Shown in pieces: positions 1 through 32,300 of a stretch of DNA of 64,000 bases. The notes under the pieces are model-generated. The model was given only the letters and a program-made list of their open reading frames with translations, was not told the origin of the DNA and ran no database searches. The stretch is from Cinclus cinclus (taxonomy: Eukaryota; Chordata; Aves; Passeriformes; Cinclidae), in the NCBI RefSeq assembly GCF_963662255.1, contig NC_085055.1, forward strand, positions 17,594,704 to 17,658,703, written 5' to 3'. Position 1 is the first letter of the stretch, and every line of letters begins with the position of its first letter. The position numbers and the translations under genes were made by a program.

Positions 1-18259
<18,259 letters not shown>

Positions 18260-20510
18260 CTGAAAAAAAGAAAAGAAAAGGTGAGTAGTAAACTATCACT
18301 GCTGGCAGGGGGGCATTTCTAAACACAGTATTATAATCCATATCCCAGTAGGTCTCTTAATGCAGGACTTAGAAGTCTGAACCCCATACACAAATGGAAC
18401 CAGACACAGATACACGAGGCAGAACTGTTCCACTCCCCTTTAGCAGACTGCAGCACAATGACATGCGAGTCTGAAAAATGTTTTCTGATATACAATTTAA
18501 AAGATCCTCTTCAGCATCAGAGCTCCATGTGCACCTTCACTAGGAATCTCTATGAACCTCTGACTGTGCATCATCAGCCTCCAAACAAGCCCTAGGAACA
18601 CAGGCAATGTCACCACTCTACACATGGGAACCCTGACCATAAAGATGTTGAAATGTTTCCCAAGCACTGGGCACACTGGGACACCCACCTAGGAGAAGGA
18701 AAGCTATGTACAGAGCTTTGCTGGTTTATTCCTAGGGACTTCTCATCAGCCCTAGGATTTCAGGCTCAGAACCAGTATTCAATGAGCCCGCTTGTATCAA
18801 TAAACATGAGCTAAGTAATATTGGGTAAATACCAGAAAAGAGCTTACAAATATCCCCAAATTCATAACAACAGCACTATGAAGAGATGTGCAACTTTTTC
18901 CAGAGTTTCTAATGATGCCAGGATGTTAACTTTGTCTTTTTTAAAAGCATGATTTACCATACCAAATGACCACAATGACAGTGCAACTTTCTGATGTATT
19001 CTAATGTAGAGCCAAGAAATCATGCAATCTCTCTGAAAGATTAAAAAGATAAAACAACAAAATAATTGAAATCCTTATAGAAATCGGGGATGGTTGTCAT
19101 AATGGCTAAAGATGAATTTCTGCAACATTCAGTGAGCCACTAGCTAAAAATCAGTACTTTGTACATAATAAACTACAAATGCACTTGGCTCAGTTGACCT
19201 TTCAAATGTATTGATACAACTTACTAAAAGCAGTATTGTAAATCAAGCAACTAATAATGATGTATATGTAAGATGCACAGCTTTTGACAATCCTAAATTA
19301 AGCAAATTTTCATTCATAAGATATATTATTCTGCGCTGATGTCTTACACTCTGGCTTTTCCTCCATAAACTCCCTGAAAACCCTAATGAAAAGAAATTAG
19401 AGTTGAAAAAAGTAATGTTTAAGTCATATAAGATCCTTCAGTAGTAATGGAAAGAAACCTTGTTTCATTAATCCTAGATCTGCAGTTCTTTTGGGAATGG
19501 ATCAATACAGCATCCTTCATTTTTAGAATGATATTAATTCCATCTTTCCCTGAAATATAAAACTTCCTAGAACTCCATGCAAAAATATTCCATGATCATC
19601 TTTTTCCCTAACAAGCTGCTGTAATCTCATTGTAAACACTGCATCATTACAGTCAGTTTGAAGGAACCAAACAACATCAAAGTCTGTGTCTCAGGGTGCT
19701 CTGCAGAACATACTCAAACTATAGGAGCTCTTCACAGTAAGGACTTACTGCAACAAGCAGCAGTGAGGGGGAAGAGATTTAAAATACTAAAAACATTAAA
19801 TGGAAGTGCATATATTTTAATTTTCAGATGAAAGGCAAAAAGAGCAACGACAAATAAAAACCAAACTTAAATAGGCTAAAGGGCAAATTCAGTAATCACT
19901 TGAAGAGACTTATGTTCTTAGGCTGTCACTGAAGGATACTTAATGAAAATAATCATGAGCCAGCCAATCAGCTACTGCTGGCCAGAAAAACTATAATGTT
20001 GTTGATAGCAGCACAGAACAAGATGTTTTAAAGCTGAATCCAGAGTTCACACAACAGGAGTTTGTCCTTTTTTTAAAAAGTTCTATGCTGCACTATTATT
20101 TTGCCTGGCCTAGGATGTGAACTGGCTCCAGTTCAGGAGGTGAACACCTTTTTTCTCCTTATAAAGCTGGAGAACTTCTCTCTGCCTAAAAAGTAGAAAT
20201 TAACAAAATTAACAGAATTTAACCAAACACTGGTACATATGAAAATTAAAGCAACTAATTTAAAACCTTCAGGTAATCTGTTCTCCAAAGAAATGCCCTG
20301 TCTGACAAACAGTCAAGGCTGTTCAAATAATACTCTCTTTGGGTTCCACACCTTTCCTTGGTCAGAGAGGCACTGAGCCCTCCCAGAACAGCAGCCTCCC
20401 ATTTCACTTTGCAATTAGTTATCTCAACAGCTTTATTCCTTCCTCAGAAGGAGAAAGGAGCCTTTTCCACTATTTCTATGATAAACATGCCAACATGTCA
20501 TGTCAAGCTC

Positions 20511-20531
20511 TCTCTTCTTCTTCTTCTTCTC
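20511..20531. repeat. (TTC)n microsatellite
   Basis: About seven TTC units; a short simple repeat. Confidence 0.8.
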
Positions 20532-23500
20532 ACCCTTGCATAATAACCCCCACACCTGGAAATCTTTGCTTTGAATTGCCAACATAAATTGTGCTTTGCC
20601 CTCCATTTCATAAAAGGCTGCATTGCAAGAAAGGGTCTAAGGAACACTCCAACAGGACAGACTAAAAGGAAACATCTTGGACTGTCCTCCTGGCTCAGAA
20701 AAGCATCCTGCTCTAGAACTCTGCTCTGATGTACATCTCTCAGCCTAAGTAAATTCCTAATTATTTCAGCTACTCCTTCACAAAAGTGAGGCTATTACTA
20801 GTAATCTATTTAAAAGAGTTTATTTTTAAAAATAGGAATTTTTTTCCATTCAAAATGTAATGTTTTTAAGATTAAAAATAATTTTTTGCAAATGAAGTTT
20901 CTTGTCTTACCAGCCAAGTAAGACTCCATGCTTTTTCCTTCAAAAATCTTATAATTAGGAGATAGCAAACTCTAGCAAGAGACAGAGAGCTCCCATGCCA
21001 ATGTCTTAATGCAATAATTTGGCAATGGATTTCAGACTCTGGTATTTACAGAGCATCTATAGTTACATCTAGCTTGTAACTGTTCGTAATTACCATTGTA
21101 ACTGGACACTGGAAAAGTGCAATGCCTTTTGGAACGAGAAAGAAAAATAGATTCCAGTACTTTCATTAGAAGAAAAAGTTCCAGTGCCTTTGTAGGGTGA
21201 TGGCTCTAAGGACAGCTGAGCCATGACAAAGGAAGTTCCTTGGTGGCAATATAAAGGCTCCCCCTCTTTCCTTGCCTAACTGAAGAATAGAAGTTACATT
21301 TTAACTCATCATTTTATCTGTTTGCTATGCTGTTGAAGAGGAAAATACCAAGTAAGCAAAGGAGATGCAGTTTAAAATATCTTTGTGCCCAACAGATTTA
21401 TCACTGCCATTCCCAGGAGAACATCAAAGTCTGCTAAATGGATCACTAAACATTCAATAAAAAGATCATTTTGATGACAAGGTAGAAGCAAAACTCTATC
21501 CTGACTTGAGGCTGAAGTGCTAGCTGTAAGGCAATTATGTTTTACAGCAAGCAAAGCCAATGCAGCTGAACATGACAGTACATTTTCTGTTGTTTTTCTT
21601 CTTCTACAAAAGGTCATTTAACCTCATTAAGAAAACCACTTTTAACGACAATGTAAAAGAATAAGACTGTTTTCACTGAGATACAATGTTTGATCATGCA
21701 TTCTTCTCTTTAACAATTACTATTTCTAAAACTTTAATGTATGCTATTTTAAAAACACAAAATGAAAATACATTATTAAAAATCAATCTGCAGAATTAAT
21801 CTAAAAATTAGAATCTTTAATGAAATTTTCAAGGGTATATCAGATCTGGACAGCCTAAAAGGAAAGCAATGTTTGCTGTTTATAATTCTGCCTTTAAGAA
21901 AAAGTTGTACCCAACAAAAACAAAATTTTGAAAGGTTTAGTGAAATACTATACAGGGTTTTAAAATTTCATTGAAGTACAATATGTTATCACTTCATTAA
22001 TTTTGGAAGTATATGACTGCTTCTGTCCATAAAAAAGAGTGTAATCAAATCCATCATTTTGGGGCAGGGAACAGAAAGCAGAGCACATGACCCTAAGCAG
22101 TTTTCACAAGTACAAGACTACAGCTCAGTGACAAAGTTCACTGCATTTCCAACACTGGAATTTTGTTCTTAGGTAGCTCCTGCTCAATCACTGACAAATA
22201 AACACACATGACATGTAGTAACATTCTAACTTAGTGGTTTGGTCTGCAGATTAGCTGTAAACACTGAGGCTCTTACAGAACATGCGTCCATCCTGGTTTC
22301 ACATAATCCTGCTGGGGTTTTTGAGGAATCAGCACTTAAACCCTGACTAGTGATGCAGGAAAGGTTGGGAGGTGAAATCCTGGATGAAAGAGCTGCTAAT
22401 TTATACAAGAATACAATTTATAGAAAATCTGCTCAAGCAAAGGGTCCTGGACATGCATAAGAGCTGTTCAGTTACATGCAATTCATGTTTAGTTGGGTAG
22501 TCACCAAACGGGAAAGAGCAAGACCACAAACTAAGTCTGACAAAGTTTTTCAACAGCAAAAAGAAGCAGCAACCAGTACACTCATTCATGAGTCTGGAGA
22601 ATTAAACAAGTACTTTTCAGGACTGATCCTTCTTAATATGTAATCAGTGATTTGATCTGATATACTACTTCTAATAACACTGTTATACCCTTCAGTTTTA
22701 GAAGAAAACTTTCGTTAGATGAGAAAGAAAAAAATCCTTAAAGCAATGTGTTTACTAATTGATCTCCTTACAACAATTACATTACAATAAAAGCATGAAT
22801 TAACAAGAAAAAAGGAACCTTATGCAACTTCTCATCGTGGCAGGTACAGGTACAAGAGCTGATAGAAGATGTTCCAGTCTCAATTTACTCAACAGGAGTT
22901 GTCACAGGCAACTGCATGAAATCTAAAAATGGAAAATTCCCATTAAATAAGGCAATTATGAAACACATCCTCCATTTTTTCACTTGCATTTTATAATAAA
23001 TAAAACCTTTTTCTCATCTGATACTGCACTGTACCACCTCAGAGAGTGCAGGCCCACTGCATGCAAGCCATCAGCACAAAGGCAGATGTACCACAGCACA
23101 GCCACTGCTCAGACCTGAGCCCCTTGAGTACAATCAAGGTGGCTCAACAGCTCTAGGCAAACTCAAGAGCTCATGCTCCTTGTCTCCCTGACAAATTCTA
23201 ACTACCAGTGGCTTTCAGTGTACACTGCTCCTACCCTTCAGGGCAGAAAAAAAAATAAACCTATCCTTGTGTCTCCACCCACACAGAGAAAGCATTTCAG
23301 ACTGAGTAATAAAATATTCTTGAACACTTTACAAAAAGACTTAATAAAATACTAATCATTGTATTTATTGATTTTGGTCTACTATACATCAAAGTTTTAT
23401 TTATTGTCCTTTGCAGAAATAAGTCTTGAAAACCTGTACTGGCAAATCACATTTAAAATAGGCAAATGTAAACATTTTGTACCTATTACCTATCTGCAAA

Positions 23501-24339
23501 CATTTCTATTTGCACAGCTATCCAGTTCTTAAAGATAATCTTCTACAGTTTCAGTGGATTAACTATTTGCTGCTTGAGGTGAGCGTCCAGGGTGCTCACT
23601 TCCCCATTTTTTGACTTCCATGACTTCACTCATACTAACCAAACGCCAACCCAGAGACTCCAAGACACTCTTGCAAAAAAAAATTTTGGTCAGCAATTTA
23701 TAGTTGTAAAAATGCTCATTAAATTTGTCTTATCAGTGAATCTTGCAAACAACCCCCCCTCCGATTTATTAGCATTCACTGAAAGGACAGAAAAAGGTTA
23801 TTCACTGGGTTGGGCTTTAATAGACAAAATAACTGAGTATCTTCATGTACTGTACTGAAGCTTACAATCTCTTAATTATAGAATATAACAACAGGAGTTC
23901 TCAAAACAATATAACAAAGCCTGTAATACAGATTTCTAACTGTACCAAAAAAATAGCCTCTATTAGTTTACACCTGGATTTCAAAAGTAACGTTAAAAAT
24001 CCTGAAGAGACAGGGTTTTACTACATCTGGAATTCACTCAAGAGCTGTCAGTGTTTGCTAGCACTCAGCAAGTAAGCCTTTCTTTTACAAAAACAAGAGA
24101 CCAAAAAGAAAGAAATCTCTATTACTGCTTTATGAATACTCGTGTAGTCAGCTATATAAAAATAAAAAAGCAAACCAAACGTACACAGATGCAGCAGCCT
24201 ATGCTCCACAAACTCCCTGGACTGTGAAGCAAGGAGGGCTTGAGGCGATGAACAGAGCAGAGGAGAATCCCAAACACGTACCTAAGTGGAAGGTCTCTTT
24301 TGTAATATGGGTCTAAGGGACAATTTTATTTAAAAACCG

Positions 24340-25290
24340 ATGTTCTTCACAGGTACAGCACAAGTTGTCATATATTTCTTGAAACAGAGAGGACAGAAAT
24401 TCCAGCAAGCCCTACTGAATGCTGGAGATGGATGCTTTTGGTCCCTGGAGAAGAGCTGGTGCTCAGCACATCATCCCAAGTTGGAAGCAACAGCAGAGTG
24501 GGTACAAGGACACGCCTCACCTCCCCAGCTCACCCTTCGCTGCCTCCCAGAAGCCTCTCATCCCACCACCTCCTGCACTCCCTGAGCACTGCTGCCCTGG
24601 CACTGCTCCTGGGAGCTGTGCTGCTCTCCAGAGCCCAGCACTCCCCAGGCCAACCCGGCAGACCCCTCTCTCACAAGCCCTGTGGCTTCCACACAAGTGC
24701 ACACACTGTCCTTGTCCCCTGCTTGCTGATTTTCCAGCCTCCAACCCCTCCAAGTCACCCTTTTCCAGGCTGCCGCCTGGGTCTTGGCATCACTTCTAGC
24801 ACAAGGCAGACCTTCCACGAGCCTCTCAAACATCCACAAAACCTTTCTCCAGGCAGATCTGAATGAACCCTGTTACAAGCAGGAACGCCTCTCTGCAGTC
24901 AAGTTGGGAAGAGGCCCATGTCTCTGTCCCAAAGGACATTTGCCTTCAACAGGGAGGAAAAGCAATGCTCAGCAGACCCCCAGGAACCAGCACCCACGGG
25001 AACAAACCCAGCAGGACCTTCCTCAACAGCTCCACATGAGCTTGCAGGGCTTGTCACAGGTACTGAACAGCCCCCGCTACAAAAAGATGGGCAAGAGGAT
25101 TGCATGGCTGCAACACACGGGCACACTCAGCCAGAGATCCTTCTGAAACTCTTTCAAGCAAGCGCACAAGAATTAAGCTAATTCCCTCATCAACTGCAGT
25201 CCTTGACGTCTCACTCCCAGTCCTGGAACAGGAGACAACCTGTCTCTGCCTGACTTTGCCCTCCCTGCTGCTCCACATGCTGTGAACTGC
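24340..25290. other. Unassigned GC-richer block in the intron
   Basis: About 950 bases with higher GC than the AT-rich surroundings. They have overlapping open frames on both strands (78-144 codons), with no recognisable domain and Pro/Ser-rich composition. It could be a decayed retroelement (for example an LTR element) or simply a GC-rich segment. I cannot assign it. Confidence 0.35.
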
Positions 25291-26149
25291 TGTGGTCTTA
25301 CAGAGAAAGAGGGATGGTGGGAGACCAAAATTGCTATTGATTATGTCGCTGCTCTCAAAAGGAGACAGTTCTTCAGGACACTGAGAATAAACACTCTCTG
25401 AAAGGACAGGTAGGGTAATTCTGAGCTACCTTATTCAGATCACCTGTAGCCTCCAGCTGTGACCCACCTCTAGTGCAACCCTGGGTGGATCCTAAGGCTC
25501 TTTACATGCTTCCCCTTGCTCTGCCAGGGAACACAACACTGACAGATGGCCAGAGCCATTGCAGCACTCCCACTCCTGCCTCCACACCTCGATCCATTCA
25601 ACACTTCAGCATAAGCAAATCCACAACTCAGCTCCAGTCCCGGGGGAAACTCAGGCACTTCTCAGCAGGGGCGTGTTTCTGAAAAGCACAGCAGGGCACA
25701 CACGGGCAGTCAGGAAGAGGCATCATGACCTGGAACAAAGCAGTTCCTGAGGCAGGAGTTTAACAGACCGCTGGGGCAGCAAAGGCTGCTCACCAACTGC
25801 ACAGCCTGAGGGTGTGATTTCAGTTTGGCTCAAGCGGATTTAATGCTGGGCTGCTAATAAAAACAGACTGTTCATCTCCAAAAGGTAATTCCACTCTCGC
25901 CCTCCATTGTACCAACACAAGAGCGCCTGTGTGGCTAGGAATGAGTCAGATTAGCCTGTTGATCCAGTTTAAACCCTCTCCTCCTCAGGGTGGGATGGTG
26001 GATTTTTCTTCCTATCAACTTTGGTACTCGTTTGAGCGACTGCAACCACCTAAATCAACAGAAAATTAGCACTACAAAAGATGCTCTTCTTCTGCTATCC
26101 CAACCCGAGTAAGCACGAACCGACAGGAGTTACAGAGAAGGAAGCAGAG

Positions 26150-26300
26150 GAGGAGAGGCAAGGAGCCTGGCAGCGGAGGCGCAGTGAAGCGGCGCGGGGC
26201 AGAAGCGGGCTCAGCAGCACGGAGCCAGCAGGACGCCTGGTGACCCGGGTGTCACAGCACACCGCGGGGCCAGGGCAGAGCTGGGACTGCGGATTAACCT
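26150..26300. promoter_or_regulatory. Small CpG-rich patch, possible alternative promoter or exon
   Basis: A dense local cluster of CG dinucleotides (for example AGCGGAGGCGCAGTGAAGCG, GGCGCGGGGC, ACCCGGGTG, ACCGCGGGG) inside AT-rich intron. The composition resembles a minor promoter or 5' exon; there is no direct evidence of transcription. Confidence 0.35.
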
Positions 26301-29300
26301 GCTGCTCTCCTACTAATGATCTCACTGCTTGCTTTTTTAGGGGGTTTCAAGCGCTACAAGCTTAAATACCTTTAAACTTCGGGTATAGGCTAATACACAT
26401 CTTACAAATACAAAGGGGTTTAATTTATGTCCTTCACATGTCAATGCTACGTTTGTAAAATGATACTCCTATTCCCTTAGGAGGCAGCCAGAAGGCATGT
26501 TATTAGGATAAATAAATTATTATATCCTTGTTAAACACCAAGAGACTACAAAGGTAGGAATTACATGAACCAAAGAAGTCTTTTTACCCTCTACGGTACT
26601 AACTAAATTCTGATACAAAGGAAAAAGTTTTATTATCTAGAAAAGATTCCTTTTCCTCTTAGTAGGTTCATTTATATCAAGTGGGGAAAAAAAAAATCAC
26701 ACCTAGTGTTGGCAGACAACAGGGAGACAAATGTTTTGTTTAGCACAGAACTAAATTAGATAGAAGGAACTGACATTTCTTGAGGGCACAGAACTGTGCT
26801 TATTTAAAATAGATCCCTAGTATATCCAGTTATTCTAAAAAGGTAATGGTAAGTGGGTATTAAAAACTTCTATTTGACAACAACCTCTTTTAGGTACATG
26901 CAAGCCCCACTGTCTGAAATATCACTGCACACTGCAGGACAGTGAGGTTCAAACTTCTCTCTGCTTCCTAAGGAAACAAAGAGTGACACTTATGAGAAAC
27001 TGAAAAATGACATCACAAAGCAGACAAACAGATCCATTTCCTCCACAAAAAAACCTACAGGATTCCAATGCACAGTCTTACTGCACGAGCTACAAACTTA
27101 TGTTTAAACCTTTGTTCCAAGTGAAAAATAAAATGAAATCAAAGTGAGTTCAATGCTAATGAGCTCCAGGAACAATACTTAAACACATCTAAAGCTACCT
27201 TCACCCACAAACACACTTTCAATAAAATCAACTAAAAATGCAAACCTCATTGCAATTCTGCATCTTAGATTTTTTTTTCTACTTAAAACATTTTAAAACT
27301 TATTTTCCTTAAATAAGGGATTGTTTTTTATATACTTATTCAAGACAGTTCAGATATTTAATGGATTGACAAATACATTTTCTATTAATAAGAACAACAA
27401 TACACAGCTCTAAGCTGACAACTTCATCAGCAAACGTGAAGCACTTCCCCAAAAGAAGGGAGTGTGCTAAAAACACTTATTTAAAATCATGTAACAAAGT
27501 AACAGCTGTGCCAGAACAGCATTCCAGTGCTGCTCCATCTTTCATCTCCTTCCCCTCCCACTACATATGTGACACTTGATGGCAAACAAGTGTCTTAACT
27601 TGTTCCAGGCACTTTACCAGATACTGTCAATACACTGCTTCCATTCCTTTTCACAAGCAGTTATTAGAGCATTTAAAAAAAGGCATTTAGCACCAAATGA
27701 AATTAAATGTTTTCATGTTTGTGACAGAGAAAAAAAGCAACCAATGGGTAAAGTTCCTTGCTACTGGAAAAGGCCGCAGAACTTTGGTATCTGCCAATTC
27801 ACTGTTAGACAGAGATGAAACCACCAATTTCCCCAGCATACTGATAGATTTTTAAAGCACAGACACAAATTAAACATGGACAAGTACTGAAACAAGAACA
27901 TCAACACCATGGCACATACAGTATAAAAAAAGTCTGCACAAAAACGAGCCAAAATCTTCACCATTAACCTCTGCCTCCTGAAGAAGTGGTGTAAGAGCCG
28001 AGTTATCTCTGCCAGTTTATCACTCCCAATTCCTACAGTCTCTTCCACTGGGAGCCAAGACTCTGCTTTCATCCCAATCCTAGGGACTCACCAGAATGGT
28101 TACACGTGCTGTTTTCTACTACAAAAAACAGCCCAAGACCAGCTCTTCAATGTCTGGGAAATCTGAAATGCTAAGGCATTAACAGCTCTGGCTTGTTGGT
28201 TTCTTAGAACAAAAATAGATGGTCTGCTGTCATACATTCAATGTGGTTTGTACTGTATCCTACTCATGTATTCATTAGATCAGAACAACAACAACAAAAA
28301 AATCTAGCAAAACAATCCCACACATTTTAACTGTAAAGGTGCTTCAGTTTCTCCAGCAGATGTTGTACATGCAGAAAACTGTTCTCACTTATTTTTAGTG
28401 AGTTCATATAGTGCCACAGTAAAAATTATTAGCCATCATCCTATATTCATTTTTCAAAAAACACCAGCTGGCCATGTCCCAAATCTGGTAAGTCTGTATG
28501 TTTATGTTGTCTTTGCCTTTTTTCTTTAACATTTCTTCTCTATTTAATGGGATTTTGTTAGGGATAACTGTTGACCCTGATGCTGGCTCATTACCTGGTG
28601 TGCAGTGTCAGCTCACACACCAAGATGAGATACTTTATTTCTTTATTCTCATTTGCTCACAAAGTCAGCAAAACTTTACAATAGTCACACATTTTACCAA
28701 GGGCATCTGTGTTCCTTGGTTACAAATTACATGGCTTTTTCACTAGCTAGTACTCAAACCCCTACTCATATTTCTCTTTCTCACTACTCCTGCTAGTAAG
28801 TCTGCATGCACAGCTCTTCTCTGCACTGGAGTCAGGGGTCTGTTTTGAGTGGGTGGTCAATTAATCCCCCTGCCAGAATCACCTTTCCCCAGTTACCGCT
28901 CAGTCCTGCTGACTTCACTCCTGGTGCTCTTGTCCAGACAGCCCAGTCATCTTGGGATTGTGGTCCCCTTCCCTTAAAACAGAAGGTTAGCCAAGCCTAC
29001 AAGTCTCTACAGGCTTTACAATGCAATTGCTTAATCATAACTGCCTACCTATAGCTACTGATTAACATCAAAACAACTGCAGAGTTTGGTTCAAATCTTG
29101 AGGGACCTGATAACCTTACACCAGAAGCTCCTGAAAAACAAGCAGATGAATGCTCAGGTAACAAAACAAATATGAGAGATCAAAATGAAGATACAGACTT
29201 CACAAGAAAAAGTGTGAAAATTCTAAGTCTTTAGACAAATTTCTCACAAGAAATAGATCAGACAGATGAACAATAAGAGAAATTTTACAATACATTTCAA

Positions 29301-32300
29301 AGCAAGAAGGATATCAACAGCATGATCTAAGCTATCAAAGTGATAAAGTGGGGTATTTCACCATTTAATTTGAAAGGCTAAGATGGTGACATTTTCAATA
29401 CACTTTTTCTTTTGAAGGATAAATGTATTCTCATGTTTCAATTAATTAGGGTTTTGCTAGGTTTGGTGGCTTTTTTTTTTAAACATCATGTCCAGTCATC
29501 TACAGCAATTTACTACCAAACTAAATGCAATTAACAAGTTCCCACAAGAATATCTACTTTTCTCACACCCCATACTTTCCACTGTAGTGTCTCAAACTCC
29601 AGAATAGGAACAATGCCCCTCCTCTGGCCTGCAATGGAAGTCACAAGTCCTCCAGAAAGGAAAGACTACTAAGGAAAGACTACTGCTCCCAACCCACGTG
29701 CATGGTTCAGACTGTATTATCCAACATTCACTCTCAGTACAATAAAGAGATCCCCCTCAAGCCACACAGCAGAAAAACAACAGGAACGCAATTTATAAAA
29801 ATCACAGCCCTAGCAAGTTTTGCCTCAAGCCATCACTCAAACAAGATTCACTGAGAGTTTCAGAGTTCCTAGAATGAACCTCTCTGTAAGGACTAAGCAA
29901 GACATCTCAAGTGCAGTGCTTCACTCCAGCAGCAATAAAAATGCAGAAAATAACCTGTGGAACTTTTCCAGAGCACAAAGAAAGAAATGAAATTTGCTCT
30001 AAGTTCTGGGAATACGTAATTTTCACTTTTGGTAACTTTACCTTTGCCATGGGGTAACAAACCTATTCTCAAAAACAGAGTCATCTCTTTCTTAGATTGC
30101 TTACAGTGATGCCTGTGAAACCCCACATCCAAAACACCCAGGTTTACAGATCATTAAGATTGACTCTTAAGCTGGTTTAACAGAAATACTTTGCTTAAGA
30201 CCTGGAATATATGTCCCAATACAACTATTGTCCTGTAATGACCAAAAACTGCCTCCCTCCTAGTATTTTTTAGGATCTAATGCTAAAAAAATACTTCATT
30301 TAAATATTTAATTCCAGATTTCAGAAAACTCCAGCTAAACCAAACCAATTTATAAGATACCAGAAATGCTGCACACACAATCAGTAGAAATGGGACTCCA
30401 AGAAATACATCCTATGAACACAAGCATGACACACTAAACACCAAATTGCCAACAGGAACTGGAAAGCCTGGAAAAACCACTGACCAATCAAGCACTTGAT
30501 GAAATCTGGGGAAGACTACTAGAGAAGATGATTTTGGCTGTTAATGCTTCAGCCTCACTCCTCCATGTATTTATGGACAGAGAGCACACTTTGCACTCAA
30601 CAAGTTGAGGAGTGACTGATGGGAAGTCACACAAAAGGCTGAACTACAGAAACACAAGTAGGCTTGTTTCTCTGCTTGTTCTCTTCTTGTTTCTCTGCTT
30701 TGTACTGTTTTTATTTCTCTTGGCTGCTCTAAAATTCTAGGGACAGTGGGGAATACAGTATTACAAAAGAAAGAAACAGCTAAGGAAAAAGACAGTAGTT
30801 CAAATTCAGTGTTTTCCTAAAGAGCTACTTGATCTAAGTTTTAGATCTATACTGCTTAGGGAAGAATTAGCCTTTTGTTCAAAATCCAGCACTATATTTT
30901 ATTCATAAAGAAGTCTACCCTGCTCATTTGAGTCATCCTTCTATTTTCTAGCTTAAGAAGTAAAAGAGTATCTGGACAACCTCTCTTCTCTGTTATACTG
31001 TAACAAGTATCCTTTTCTCTCTTTATCACTCTTCCTTTTGCAAGCAAAGCGGGCAGGATCAGTCATGAACATGCTCAACAACTGCATAACTCGAAGCAAA
31101 CATGGAACAAGATCTCGTTAAATTAGAAGCCATTTTCTTCTCTGAGAAGAAGCATTACACAAGTGTGGTTCTCAGCTCCAAGTCCTTATGTGTCACCCTT
31201 AAAAACAAAACTTACAAACACAGGTGGTGGCAATCAGAGGACAATATCCAGTGCCCAGTTATGTTCGGAATGGGATGAAGGTGAGGAAGTAACTACATCC
31301 TCCCAGGAGATCACTCAAGTCAGTAGTTCAGAACCAGTACACAAATATTGCGTAGGTAGAGGGAGGTTTGGGTAGAAGTGAATCCTGTTTTTCTCTTCAG
31401 GGAAATCAAACACACCCTTAGACTGATTATGCAAACATGCCCAAAACTGAGGTACGAGCCTGGGTAGAGCCTTCACTGCTAAGTTTCAACAACACTGACC
31501 TTTTCTAAAACGAAAGGTGCTACAGTATCAACAGCATTTGTAGGAATTTTGTGAATATTCTCAGGCAAAATTATTTTGTCTGTCTTATATAGATGTTAGC
31601 ATTAGATAAATACAATTTGACAAGTTGGAATTCCAGAATAGACTATTAAATATTTCTAGAAGACTATAAATATTTCACCTGTTTTGTGAGCTACTAACAT
31701 TTCAAACACCAAGGGAAATACATCTTGCTTAAAAAAAAATCCCCCAGAGAATCATGAAATATTAAGCTAATGATGTAATTAAAATACATGCAGTTTCAAT
31801 CACTACTCTTAGAATCTATTATCTTGGATGTATACACACTTACAGAGGCACACAAAAACAGGTCAGGGTAGCAGATGTGTCAGCCCTTTCACAAGCTGGA
31901 CCCGGTCACAACTGCATTTGCAACTCTGTAACACAGGATTTGGACAGAAGACTATTTTTTTCTTAACTATAAGTCATTTTATTAGTAAATTACAGATTTA
32001 AAATTTTTTGAGTGTCTGTTTTACCTAACTTTCCTAATCAAAACCCCTCACCCTTGGCTTGGTGACCTGGACATTCACACGTGAGCGCACAGCCCTGCTG
32101 CACCTGCTGGGAAGTGGATTTGTACCTTGCTCTCCAAAGTACTGGATGTTACCAGGCTAAGCCTTTTGTGCAGATTGTAAGAAAAGCAGGTAACAATCTC
32201 CACAAGCAAAGAATCTCCCCCTCGAAGGTGAAAACATAAAATCTACACAGTTCTCAGTGCTGCTACAGAATCTGAAAATGTTTTCTACGCATCTCAAAGT

